Assembly: GCF_006346335.1 (NCBI RefSeq)
Contig: NZ_VDMC01000009.1
Span: 41,332-105,331, forward strand
From: Aequorivita sinensis
GTDB lineage: Bacteria > Bacteroidota > Bacteroidia > Flavobacteriales > Flavobacteriaceae
Direction of reading: 5' to 3'
Length of the DNA stretch: 64,000 nt
The notes under the pieces are model-generated. The model was not told where the DNA came from, did not search any database, and saw only the letters and a list, made by a program, of their open reading frames with translations. Below, piece by piece: positions 28,985-36,010 of this stretch (the stretch's first letter is position 1; each line of letters begins with the position of its first letter). The translations under genes were made by a program, and so were the position numbers.

Positions 28985-29072
28985 GGTTTCCGTGGTCGGT
29001 TAAAGGTTATAAATTTATGCCATTATGAGCTTAATTATATACCTGACTATTTTTTAAATAACAAAAATACGA

Positions 29073-29100
29073 AAAGCCACCTTCGTAAAAAAGTGGCTTT
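29073..29100 (-). terminator. Terminator after the DUF4295 gene
   Basis: Stem AAAGCCAC (29073-29080) with GTGGCTTT (29093-29100), loop of 12 bases, then a T-rich stretch on the minus strand only. It separates the ribosomal-protein operon from ftsY, and may leak. Confidence 0.65.
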
Positions 29101-29120
29101 AACTCAATATTTTAATCTGG

Positions 29121-29273
29121 TTATTTTTTGTTTAACCAGTCGTTTACCATTTCTGGAGACATAATAGCCTCAGTAAATGTATATGCTCCTGATTTTTCCG
29201 ATTTAACCATTTTAATAGCTTTGGTTAAACGTTTTGAACCTGTCTGTAACGATGCTACTGATTTCTTTGCCAT
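29121..29273 (-). CDS. DUF4295 family protein (Bacteroidota ribosomal-operon protein)
   Basis: A 50-residue protein read directly from the sequence: begins M-A-K-K-S-V-A-S-L-Q, middle K-M-V-K-S-E-K-S-G-A-Y, ends W-L-N-K-K. It matches DUF4295, a Bacteroidota-only family encoded beside bL28 and bL33. A flavobacterial ribosome structure reported an extra small 50S protein, bL38; I believe DUF4295 is that protein, but this is from memory. It starts 8 bases after rpmG. Very basic, which is consistent with rRNA binding. Confidence 0.9.
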   Translation of the reverse strand: MAKKSVASLQTGSKRLTKAIKMVKSEKSGAYTFTEAIMSPEMVNDWLNKK

Positions 29274-29281
29274 TTTATCTC

Positions 29282-29464
29282 TTATTTAATCTCTTTATGA
29301 ACCGTCATTTTCTTAAGAATTGGGTTGAATTTCTTCAACTCCATTCTATCCGGTGTATTCTTTTTGTTTTTGGTAGTGATGTAGCGAGAAGTTCCTGGCT
29401 TACCAGATTCCTTATGCTCAGTGCACTCCAAAATTACTTGTACTCTATTTCCTTTTTTAGCCAT
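29282..29464 (-). CDS. rpmG: 50S ribosomal protein bL33
   Basis: A 60-residue basic protein of the large subunit near the E site. It begins [12 protein letters not shown] and contains [10 protein letters not shown]. It has a single Cys and no C-x-x-C pairs, so it is the zinc-independent form. It is second in the rpmB-rpmG-DUF4295 operon. Confidence 0.97.
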   Translation of the reverse strand: MAKKGNRVQVILECTEHKESGKPGTSRYITTKNKKNTPDRMELKKFNPILKKMTVHKEIK

Positions 29465-29491
29465 TGTAATAGACTTTATTGATTATTGCAA

Positions 29492-29731
29492 TTATTTAGT
29501 TAAAAAGCCTTTTTCACGCGCTTCTTTCATAACCGCAGAAATACCTTTTTTATTGATATCTTTAATAGCAGAAGCTGAAACTCTAAGTGTTACCCACTTG
29601 TCTTCTTCTGGTATATAAAAACGCTTTTTAAGCAAATTTACATCAAACTTACGTTTGGTTTTATTCATCGCGTGCGACACGTTATTTCCAACCATCGCTT
29701 TCTTTCCGGTAAGTTCACAAACTCTTGACAT
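29492..29731 (-). CDS. rpmB: 50S ribosomal protein bL28
   Basis: A 79-residue protein that starts at the ATG 29731-29729 (M-S-R-V-C-E-L-T-G-K-K), the universal N-terminus of bL28. The open frame extends 23 codons further upstream, but that part overlaps the promoter and is not coding. It binds 23S rRNA near the E site and is first in the operon. Confidence 0.97.
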   Translation of the reverse strand: MSRVCELTGKKAMVGNNVSHAMNKTKRKFDVNLLKKRFYIPEEDKWVTLRVSASAIKDINKKGISAVMKEAREKGFLTK

Positions 29732-29766
29732 TTCCTTAACTTTATTAGTTATTTTAAAACAGGGTG

Positions 29767-29797
29767 CAAATTTAAGTAATTCTTTCGTGTTGTACAA
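29767..29797 (-). promoter_or_regulatory. Promoter of rpmB-rpmG-DUF4295
   Basis: On the minus strand TTG (29797-29795), 20 bases, TAAATTTG (29774-29767): consensus match, 36 bases before the rpmB ATG and just after the cinA stop. Confidence 0.6.
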
Positions 29798-29807
29798 CAA
29801 AAGGAAA

Positions 29808-31055
29808 TTAGTTTTTTGAAATTTCTTTTAATAACATCTCAAAAGATTTGTTTGCCGCCTTTGTAATCACACGATAGCGATCATTTCCGAAATTAAATTT
29901 TTCTGAAAAAACTTCGTTTCGAGATGCTATTGCAATACAAACTGTCCCAACTTCATCTGCTCCATCCCCTTTTGTTGGTCCTGCAATTCCTGTTGTGGCA
30001 ATTGCGTAATCTGTATCAAATAACCTACACGAATTTAAAGCCATACTTTCAGCAACTTCAACACTTACAACTGAAAATTCTTCAATAAGTGAAGCCGGCA
30101 CACCTAAAACCTTTGTCTTTAATTCTGTTTTATACGGAATAATACTTCCTAAGAAAAAGGATGAAGCTCCAGGCTCCGCAGTTATCTGGCTTGCAATCGT
30201 CCCTCCTGTACAACTTTCTGCTAAGCTTAATGTTCGTTGCTTTTCATTTAAAATATGTGCAATCTTTCCAACTATAGTCGTTTCATCTTCAAAACCTATA
30301 GCAATATCCGAAAGCATATCAGATAAAACTTCCATTCGGGAATCTATACTTTCTTTTAAAGCATTTTCGTCGGTACCACTGGATGATAGTCGTAAACGTA
30401 CTTTTCCTAATGAAGGCAAATACGCTAGTCTTATATTTTCAGGTAAATTATTTTCCCAATCTGCAATTCTATCTGCAACAGCACTTTCACCCATTCCATA
30501 GGTAAGTAGTGTTTTGTGGTAAATAAATGGCCTATTAAAGCGTTCTATTACTAGAGGCAAAACTTGATCCTTTAACAAATTTTTCATTTCGTAGGGCACG
30601 CCTGGCAATGAAACAAAAACAGTTTTATCCTTCTCCATCCACATTCCAGGTGCGGTTCCATAGTAGTTCATTAAAACTTTTGCTTTAGAAGGAACGAGTG
30701 CCTGTTGAATATTTGACGGCAAAGGCTCCCCTAGCTGATAGTTTTTAAATAATTGCTTAATATTTTCAACTATCTCTGAATCTTCAACCAACGTATCATC
30801 AAAATAATCACAAAAAGTACGTTTGGTAATATCGTCTTTAGTAGGGCCAAGTCCTCCAGTAACAATAATTAAATCGGCGTGTTTTTTAGCGTCTTCAAAA
30901 GCTTGCAATATATGCTCTCGATCGTCCTGAACCGAAGTAATTTGATACACTTTTACCCCTATCTTATCAAGCTCTTTCGAAATAAAAGCCGAATTTGTAT
31001 CTACAATTTGACCAATGAGAATTTCATCTCCTATGGTTATAATCTCTGCTAGCAT
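29808..31055 (-). CDS. cinA: CinA-family protein (NMN amidase / nucleotide pyrophosphatase)
   Basis: A 415-residue two-domain protein. The N-terminal MoCF-like (COG1058) domain has G-D-E-I-L-I-G-Q-I-V-D-T-N-S and V-T-G-G-L-G-P-T-K-D-D. The C-terminal CinA amidase domain has S-L-A-E-S-C-T-G-G and T-G-I-A-G-P. Full-length CinA acts in pyridine-nucleotide recycling (NMN deamidation, ADP-ribose hydrolysis) and in some bacteria is linked to competence. Both domains look intact. The next minus-strand unit, the ribosomal operon, starts just after its stop. Confidence 0.95.
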   Translation of the reverse strand: MLAEIITIGDEILIGQIVDTNSAFISKELDKIGVKVYQITSVQDDREHILQAFEDAKKHADLIIVTGGLGPTKDDITKRTFCDYFDDTLVEDSEIVENIKQLFKNYQLGEPLPSNIQQALVPSKAKVLMNYYGTAPGMWMEKDKTVFVSLPGVPYEMKNLLKDQVLPLVIERFNRPFIYHKTLLTYGMGESAVADRIADWENNLPENIRLAYLPSLGKVRLRLSSSGTDENALKESIDSRMEVLSDMLSDIAIGFEDETTIVGKIAHILNEKQRTLSLAESCTGGTIASQITAEPGASSFFLGSIIPYKTELKTKVLGVPASLIEEFSVVSVEVAESMALNSCRLFDTDYAIATTGIAGPTKGDGADEVGTVCIAIASRNEVFSEKFNFGNDRYRVITKAANKSFEMLLKEISKN

Positions 31056-31123
31056 TTACATTGTTTTTTTAAAAGCACAACTTCCTTTGACAATTTTGAA
31101 GATTATGTCAGAATAATATTCCT

Positions 31124-31735
31124 TTACTTTATTTTTATTGAAAACATTTCTTTTTCTTCGATATACCCCTGTAAAACATCATCTACAGAAACAGGCCCAA
31201 CACCTGATGGTGTACCTGTGAAAATAACATCTCCAATTTTTAAAGTGAAGTATTTTGAAATATTTTCGATTAAGGCATCTATTTTCCACATCATCTGCTT
31301 TGTGCTGCCTTGTTGAACAACCTCTCCATTGCGTTTTAAACTGAAGGGTAAATCGTCAATATCTTCAATCTCATTTTTTGATATAAAATTTCCAATTACA
31401 GCCGAACCATCAAATGCCTTCGCTTTTTCCCAAGGAAGACCATCGCTTTTTAGTTTCTTTTGTAAATCTCTCGCTGTGAAATCAATACCCAAACCTATTT
31501 CATCGTAGTATTTATGCGCAAACTTACGATCTATATGCTTCCCTATTCTATTGATTTTCACCAACACTTCAACTTCATGATGAACTTCATTTGTAAATTC
31601 AGGAATGTAAAATGGTTGCTTTTTTAATAGTATAGCCGAATCTGGTTTTAAAAACAATATTGGCTCATCAGGAACAACATTATCTAGTTCCTTAATATGT
31701 TCTGTGTAATTTCTTCCTACGCAGATTATTTTCAT
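31124..31735 (-). CDS. Fumarylacetoacetate hydrolase (FAH) family protein
   Basis: A 203-residue single-domain FAH-fold enzyme, the size of FAHD1-like acylpyruvate hydrolases or oxaloacetate decarboxylases. Visible are C-V-G-R-N-Y at the N-terminus, the metal-ligand region H-H-E-V-E-V-L-V, D-F-T-A-R-D-L-Q, and I-F-T-G-T-P-S-G-V-G-P near the C-terminus. Substrate is uncertain. It precedes cinA in the same direction, with 68 bases between. Confidence 0.92.
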   Translation of the reverse strand: MKIICVGRNYTEHIKELDNVVPDEPILFLKPDSAILLKKQPFYIPEFTNEVHHEVEVLVKINRIGKHIDRKFAHKYYDEIGLGIDFTARDLQKKLKSDGLPWEKAKAFDGSAVIGNFISKNEIEDIDDLPFSLKRNGEVVQQGSTKQMMWKIDALIENISKYFTLKIGDVIFTGTPSGVGPVSVDDVLQGYIEEKEMFSIKIK

Positions 31736-31795
31736 ATTTTAAAAATTATTATTTGAAAGTAGAAATACTGTCAGTTATCAAAAGAGATGGTTTTC

Positions 31796-32569
31796 TTAAA
31801 GTTTTGTATTCAATTTCTGAAGTCTAATACGTGTAAGCACTTTTTTGGTGTACAATGGAAAATCGGCATTAAGCAACCAACCGAAATAACCAGAATCTTT
31901 ATCTAATATTTCAGTTACTAACTTACCTTTATACTTTCCGAATGAAAAAACCTCTTCTCCATTCTCATCATAACTTATATATCCCGCAAAATCTGCATGG
32001 TCCTTATGGGAACTAAAATCTGCTAAGGAAGCTATATCATTCTCCAAGTCTGGATAACGCTCTAGTTGCGCCTTTAAAACCTCGTAAGTGGCATTTGTAT
32101 CGGCAGCGGCACTATGAGCATCTAGAAGGTCTTTGTTACAGTAAAATCTATATGCTGCTCCTAATGTTCTCTTTTCCATTTTATGGAAGATGGTCTGAAC
32201 GTCAACTGCAAGGGCTTTTTTCAAATCAAAGTCTATTTCTGCACGAAGCAACTCTTCAGCAAGCAGTGGAATATCGAATCTATTTGAGTTAAATCCACCA
32301 AGGTCACTATCTTTTATCAATCCATAAACTTTTGGTGCAAGATCTTTAAATGTAGGTTCGTTAGCAACCATTTCATCGCTAATTCCGTGTATAGCGGTAG
32401 ATTCTGGCGGAATAGGCATTCCTGGGTTTACACGCCAAGTATGACTTTCTTTATTCCCATTTGGAAATACTTTTAGGATTGCAATTTCAACAATTCTGTC
32501 TTTAGCTACATTTACACCTGTGGTTTCAAGATCGAAAAAACAGATTGGTTTTTTTAGATTCAGTTCCAT
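31796..32569 (-). CDS. DnaQ-like 3'-5' exonuclease
   Basis: A 257-residue DEDDh exonuclease: Exo I F-F-D-L-E-T-T-G, Exo II G-F-N-S-N-R-F-D, Exo III H-S-A-A-A-D-T. The C-terminal extension (about 185-257) with F-S-F-G-K-Y-K-G-K resembles a small domain often appended to such exonucleases in Bacteroidota. It could act in proofreading, repair or RNA turnover; the sequence does not decide. It is 60 bases upstream of the FAH gene in the same direction. Confidence 0.92.
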   Translation of the reverse strand: MELNLKKPICFFDLETTGVNVAKDRIVEIAILKVFPNGNKESHTWRVNPGMPIPPESTAIHGISDEMVANEPTFKDLAPKVYGLIKDSDLGGFNSNRFDIPLLAEELLRAEIDFDLKKALAVDVQTIFHKMEKRTLGAAYRFYCNKDLLDAHSAAADTNATYEVLKAQLERYPDLENDIASLADFSSHKDHADFAGYISYDENGEEVFSFGKYKGKLVTEILDKDSGYFGWLLNADFPLYTKKVLTRIRLQKLNTKL

Positions 32570-32632
32570 TTTTTTATTTTAAAAAAGTAAAGATACTTCT
32601 TATTGAAGTTTTGAAAGAATTTATAAAAAAGA

Positions 32633-32664
32633 AAAGGGGGATTTTGAATACAAAATCCCCCTTT
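32633..32664 (-). terminator. Terminator of the 2-oxoacid dehydrogenase E2 gene
   Basis: 14-base perfect stem (32633-32646 with 32651-32664), loop AATA, followed on the minus strand by TTTTCTTTTTT. Confidence 0.9.
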
Positions 32665-32683
32665 ACCGTATTGTTTATCTCAA

Positions 32684-34018
32684 TTAAATCTCACGATTTA
32701 CATCCCAATCTTCTAGGTAATCTGCAACACGCTTTACAAATTGCCCTCCTAATGCACCGTTTACAACTCTGTGGTCGTAACTATGCGACAAGAACATTTT
32801 GTAACGTATTCCAATAAAGTCACCTTCTGGAGTTTCTATTACAGCAGGTACTTTTCTAATTGCTCCAAGAGCTAAAATACCTACTTGTGGTTGATTAAGG
32901 ATTGGTGTTCCCATAATGCTACCAAATGTTCCAACGTTAGTAACTGTATAAGTACCACCTTGGATGTCGTCTGGTTTAAGCTTGTTTTCACGAGCACGTA
33001 CTGCAAGGTCGTTTACAGCCTTACTCATTCCAAGCAAGTTTAACTGATCTGCATTTTTAATTACAGGAACAATTAAATTTCCATCAGGTAAGGCAGCAGC
33101 CATACCTAAGTTTATATTTTTTCTTTTGATAATCTTATCACCATCTACGGCAATATTCATCATTGGAAAGTCTTTTAGCGCTTTCGCTACAGCCTCCATA
33201 AATATTGGAGTAAAAGTTAAGTTTTCACCTTCGCGCTTAGCAAATGATGCTTTTACTTTATTTCTCCAATTCCAAACATTAGTAACATCACATTCTACAA
33301 ATGACTGTACGTGTGCAGATGTTTGAACACTTTCAACCATATGATGGGCAATTAATTTACCCATTCTAGACATTTCAATTATCTCATCACCACCATTTAC
33401 CGATATCGGAGTTTTAGCTTTTGGAGCTTCTTTTGCCGCAGGAGCTGCAGGAGCTGTAGTTGCAGCAGCTTGTGCTGGAGCAACAGTTTTAGCAGAAGAA
33501 CGGTTTTCTACGTAGGCAAGAATGTCATTTTTAGTAACTCGGCCGTCTTTACCAGTTCCAGATATACCATCTAACTCTGCTTGTGAAATACCTTCAGCAG
33601 CAGCAATATTCTTCACTAAAGGAGAATAAAAACGATCGCCAGTATTTTCAATAGGAGTATGAGTTTCTTGTTTTGCAGCTTCAAATTGCTTTTCAACTTC
33701 TTTTACAGCTTGTTCAGGTGTTGAATCGGCAGTAGCTTTTGAAATATTTTCAGTTTTTGGAGTTTCATCAGCCCCTCCTTCGGTTTCAATAATAGCAATG
33801 GTTTGTCCCACTTGCACAACATCATCTACATCAAATAGTTTTTCAACTAACACACCATCTACCTCACTGGGAACTTCGCTATCCACTTTATCGGTAGCGA
33901 TTTCTAGCACTGCCTCATCAGCTTCAATAGTATCACCTACTTCTTTTAGCCAGTTTGTTAAGGTTGCTTCTGCAACACTTTCGCCCATTTTGGGTAGTTT
34001 CAATTCAAATTTTGCCAT
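32684..34018 (-). CDS. 2-oxoacid dehydrogenase E2 acyltransferase (branched-chain type)
   Basis: A 444-residue E2 core subunit. One lipoyl domain (1-77, lipoyl-Lys K44 in T-D-K-V-D-S-E), an Ala/Pro/Thr linker, a peripheral subunit-binding domain (about 125-165, with G-T-G-K-D-G-R-V-T-K-N-D-I), a second Ala/Pro-rich linker, and a catalytic domain (about 215-444). The catalytic His is H416, but the usual H-x-x-x-D-G reads H-R-V-V-N-G (N420 for Asp). The T-N-V-G-T-F-G-S-I-M-G-T-P region fits the branched-chain E2 group rather than OdhB. E1 and E3 are not adjacent. Confidence 0.9.
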   Translation of the reverse strand: MAKFELKLPKMGESVAEATLTNWLKEVGDTIEADEAVLEIATDKVDSEVPSEVDGVLVEKLFDVDDVVQVGQTIAIIETEGGADETPKTENISKATADSTPEQAVKEVEKQFEAAKQETHTPIENTGDRFYSPLVKNIAAAEGISQAELDGISGTGKDGRVTKNDILAYVENRSSAKTVAPAQAAATTAPAAPAAKEAPKAKTPISVNGGDEIIEMSRMGKLIAHHMVESVQTSAHVQSFVECDVTNVWNWRNKVKASFAKREGENLTFTPIFMEAVAKALKDFPMMNIAVDGDKIIKRKNINLGMAAALPDGNLIVPVIKNADQLNLLGMSKAVNDLAVRARENKLKPDDIQGGTYTVTNVGTFGSIMGTPILNQPQVGILALGAIRKVPAVIETPEGDFIGIRYKMFLSHSYDHRVVNGALGGQFVKRVADYLEDWDVNREI

Positions 34019-34072
34019 AATATAATTTCAATATCGAATTTGGAAGGCGCAAGCCTTATTTTAAAAACGTTG

Positions 34073-34080
34073 CAAAATTA
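34073..34080 (-). promoter_or_regulatory. -7 element of the E2 gene
   Basis: The minus strand reads TAATTTTG, a TAnnTTTG match 54 bases before the E2 ATG; no TTG at the expected distance. Confidence 0.3.
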
Positions 34081-34113
34081 GTCAAAATTTGCTCGTCTTC
34101 TGTTTCAAATTTC

Positions 34114-35235
34114 TTAAAAAACTACTACACCACCTTTTTCATCACTTTGGTCGCTCCCAATTATAAAGTTACAACCTCGCGGTTTTATCCTAAAATGGTT
34201 GCCTTTTCCTTTCAATTGTTTCATCAACCGAAAGATTTCACCATTTGTAACATAGTCATTATCAAAAACTAACAAGCTATTTTTTAAAACAACCTGCTCA
34301 TGAACATTTTTTGATGCCATTTGAAAATGCAGCTTCATTTTATCTGAAAGCTTTTCAATTAAATCAACATTTTCAGTAAAAATATAATGTTTTTCTAGCT
34401 GTAAATTTTCTTTGTTTTTATTACTTGAGGTGAATCTATATGCATTTTTTGCAAGGGCAACCCCAAGAGAAACCGAGTTTTTAAGCAATGCATTATTATT
34501 AAAATGTTTTTCGTAAAAAATCTGCATTGCACCATAAAAACGCTCAAAATACGCTTTGTCCTTTTTAGTGCTTTCTCCCTTATAGTGAAGAACAGTACTT
34601 TTCCCTAAATAATGGTTTTTATATCCTGCTTTAGTAAATTTATAAGACAAGTCTATATCCTCACCATACATAAAGTAATCTTCATCAAATCCACCAACTT
34701 CATTGTAAATACTTCGTTTTACAAGCATAAATGCACCAACCAATATTTCAACTTCACCACTAGAGTTTTCTGTCAAATGAGAGGTATAATACTTTTTTGT
34801 AAAACCTAACAACTTAAGCATAGATACTTTTGGTGTTGGTAAATTTCGTTTACTTTCAGGCAAAAAATTACCTGTACCGTCCATTAAATAAACACCTAAA
34901 GCGCCAATATTTTTTACATTTTCAGAATATTTAATTGCATTTACAAGTGCGTCTTCAGCTACAACAGTATCTGGATTTAATATACACAAATACTCCCCTT
35001 TTGCTACGGATACAGCTTGATTATTTGCTTTACTGAATCCTACATTTTCCTTATTTTGAATAAGAATTACGTTTGGAAACTGAGTTTTTACCATCTCACA
35101 ACTATCGTCCTTAGAATCATTATCTATCACGATAATTTCAGCTTCAATATTCTCAATAGCTTTTTCAACAGACAGTATGCACTGCTCTAAAAAGTACCGC
35201 ACATTATAATTAAGTATAACTACAGATAATTTCAT
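34114..35235 (-). CDS. Family 2 glycosyltransferase, rhamnosyltransferase-like
   Basis: A 373-residue GT-A enzyme. It starts M-K-L-S-V-V-I-L-N-Y-N and has the nucleotide-binding I-V-I-D-N-D-S-K-D-D, the metal-binding C-I-L-N-P-D-T (DxD-equivalent), and E-D-I-D-L-S-Y-K-F near 215. This matches the WbbL-like group that adds rhamnose or similar sugars to surface glycans. The C-terminal 100 residues form an additional domain I do not recognise (ending in a Gly-rich G-G-V-V-V-F). It lies 68 bases downstream of recR. Confidence 0.92.
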   Translation of the reverse strand: MKLSVVILNYNVRYFLEQCILSVEKAIENIEAEIIVIDNDSKDDSCEMVKTQFPNVILIQNKENVGFSKANNQAVSVAKGEYLCILNPDTVVAEDALVNAIKYSENVKNIGALGVYLMDGTGNFLPESKRNLPTPKVSMLKLLGFTKKYYTSHLTENSSGEVEILVGAFMLVKRSIYNEVGGFDEDYFMYGEDIDLSYKFTKAGYKNHYLGKSTVLHYKGESTKKDKAYFERFYGAMQIFYEKHFNNNALLKNSVSLGVALAKNAYRFTSSNKNKENLQLEKHYIFTENVDLIEKLSDKMKLHFQMASKNVHEQVVLKNSLLVFDNDYVTNGEIFRLMKQLKGKGNHFRIKPRGCNFIIGSDQSDEKGGVVVF

Positions 35236-35303
35236 CAGTACAGATTATTTTGAAAAATTAAAGGCTAAGATGGTTTTATTATTTTGAAGGAATTGATTCA
35301 AAT

Positions 35304-35924
35304 CTAATTGTTTTTTAAGGACGATTCAAATGGGATACGATGAAGTATACTTCGCCCTAAAGTTACCTCATCTGCATATTCCAACTCATCACCTACAGAA
35401 ATACCACGAGCGATAGTAGTTGTAATAATGTTATAAGGTTCAATTTGTTTAAAGATATAAAAGTTAGTAGTATCCCCTTCCATAGTAGAACTTAAAGCAA
35501 AAATAAGCTCGGTAATATTTCCAGATTTCACTTTTTCAACAAGTGATGGAACCGTTAGATCACCAGGACCAATTCCATCCATAGGTGATATTTTACCTCC
35601 TAAAACGTGGTAATGTCCGCGATACTGACTTGTATTTTCAATTGCCATTACATCGCGAATGTCTTCTACCACACAAACAATTTTTTCGTTTCGGTTAGGG
35701 TTGGCACAAATCTCACATAGTTTTGAATCACTAATATTGTGACAATTTGAGCAAAAGTTTATCTCTTCCCGCATTTTTACCAAACTAGCAGCTAATTTCT
35801 GGGTTTGCTCTTTTGGTTGTTTTAATAAATGAAGTACTAAACGCAAGGCTGTACGTTTTCCAATCCCAGGGAGTTGGGACATTTCGTTTACCGCGTTCTC
35901 AAGTAATTTTGAAGAAAATTCCAT
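35304..35924 (-). CDS. recR: Recombination mediator RecR
   Basis: A 206-residue ring-forming protein that works with RecO/RecF to load RecA at gaps. HhH motif L-P-G-I-G-K-R-T-A at about 19-27, Cys4 zinc finger C-S-N-C and C-E-I-C at about 57-72, and Toprim domain with V-V-E-D. The usual length is 195-205 residues. Confidence 0.98.
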   Translation of the reverse strand: MEFSSKLLENAVNEMSQLPGIGKRTALRLVLHLLKQPKEQTQKLAASLVKMREEINFCSNCHNISDSKLCEICANPNRNEKIVCVVEDIRDVMAIENTSQYRGHYHVLGGKISPMDGIGPGDLTVPSLVEKVKSGNITELIFALSSTMEGDTTNFYIFKQIEPYNIITTTIARGISVGDELEYADEVTLGRSILHRIPFESSLKNN

Positions 35925-35953
35925 AGCTAAAATCCTGCCGACAAGTTAAAAAA

Positions 35954-35988
35954 AATGCTTCAGAAAAAAATGATTTTCCTGAAGCATT
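35954..35988 (-). terminator. Terminator of the Asp-box T9SS protein gene
   Basis: Stem AATGCTTCAG (35954-35963) with CTGAAGCATT (35979-35988), followed on the minus strand by eight T. It lies between the T9SS gene and recR. Confidence 0.85.
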
Positions 35989-36010
35989 CCTAACTTGGAT
36001 TAAATTTGTA

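Noticed and set aside
28587..29003. 138-codon plus-strand ORF opposite ftsY
   Set aside because: It is fully antisense to a certain gene and rich in Ser/Leu, typical of a shadow frame.
29732..29800. Upstream extension of rpmB by 23 codons
   Set aside because: bL28 always begins M-S-R-V-C-x-L-T-G, and the extension covers the promoter.
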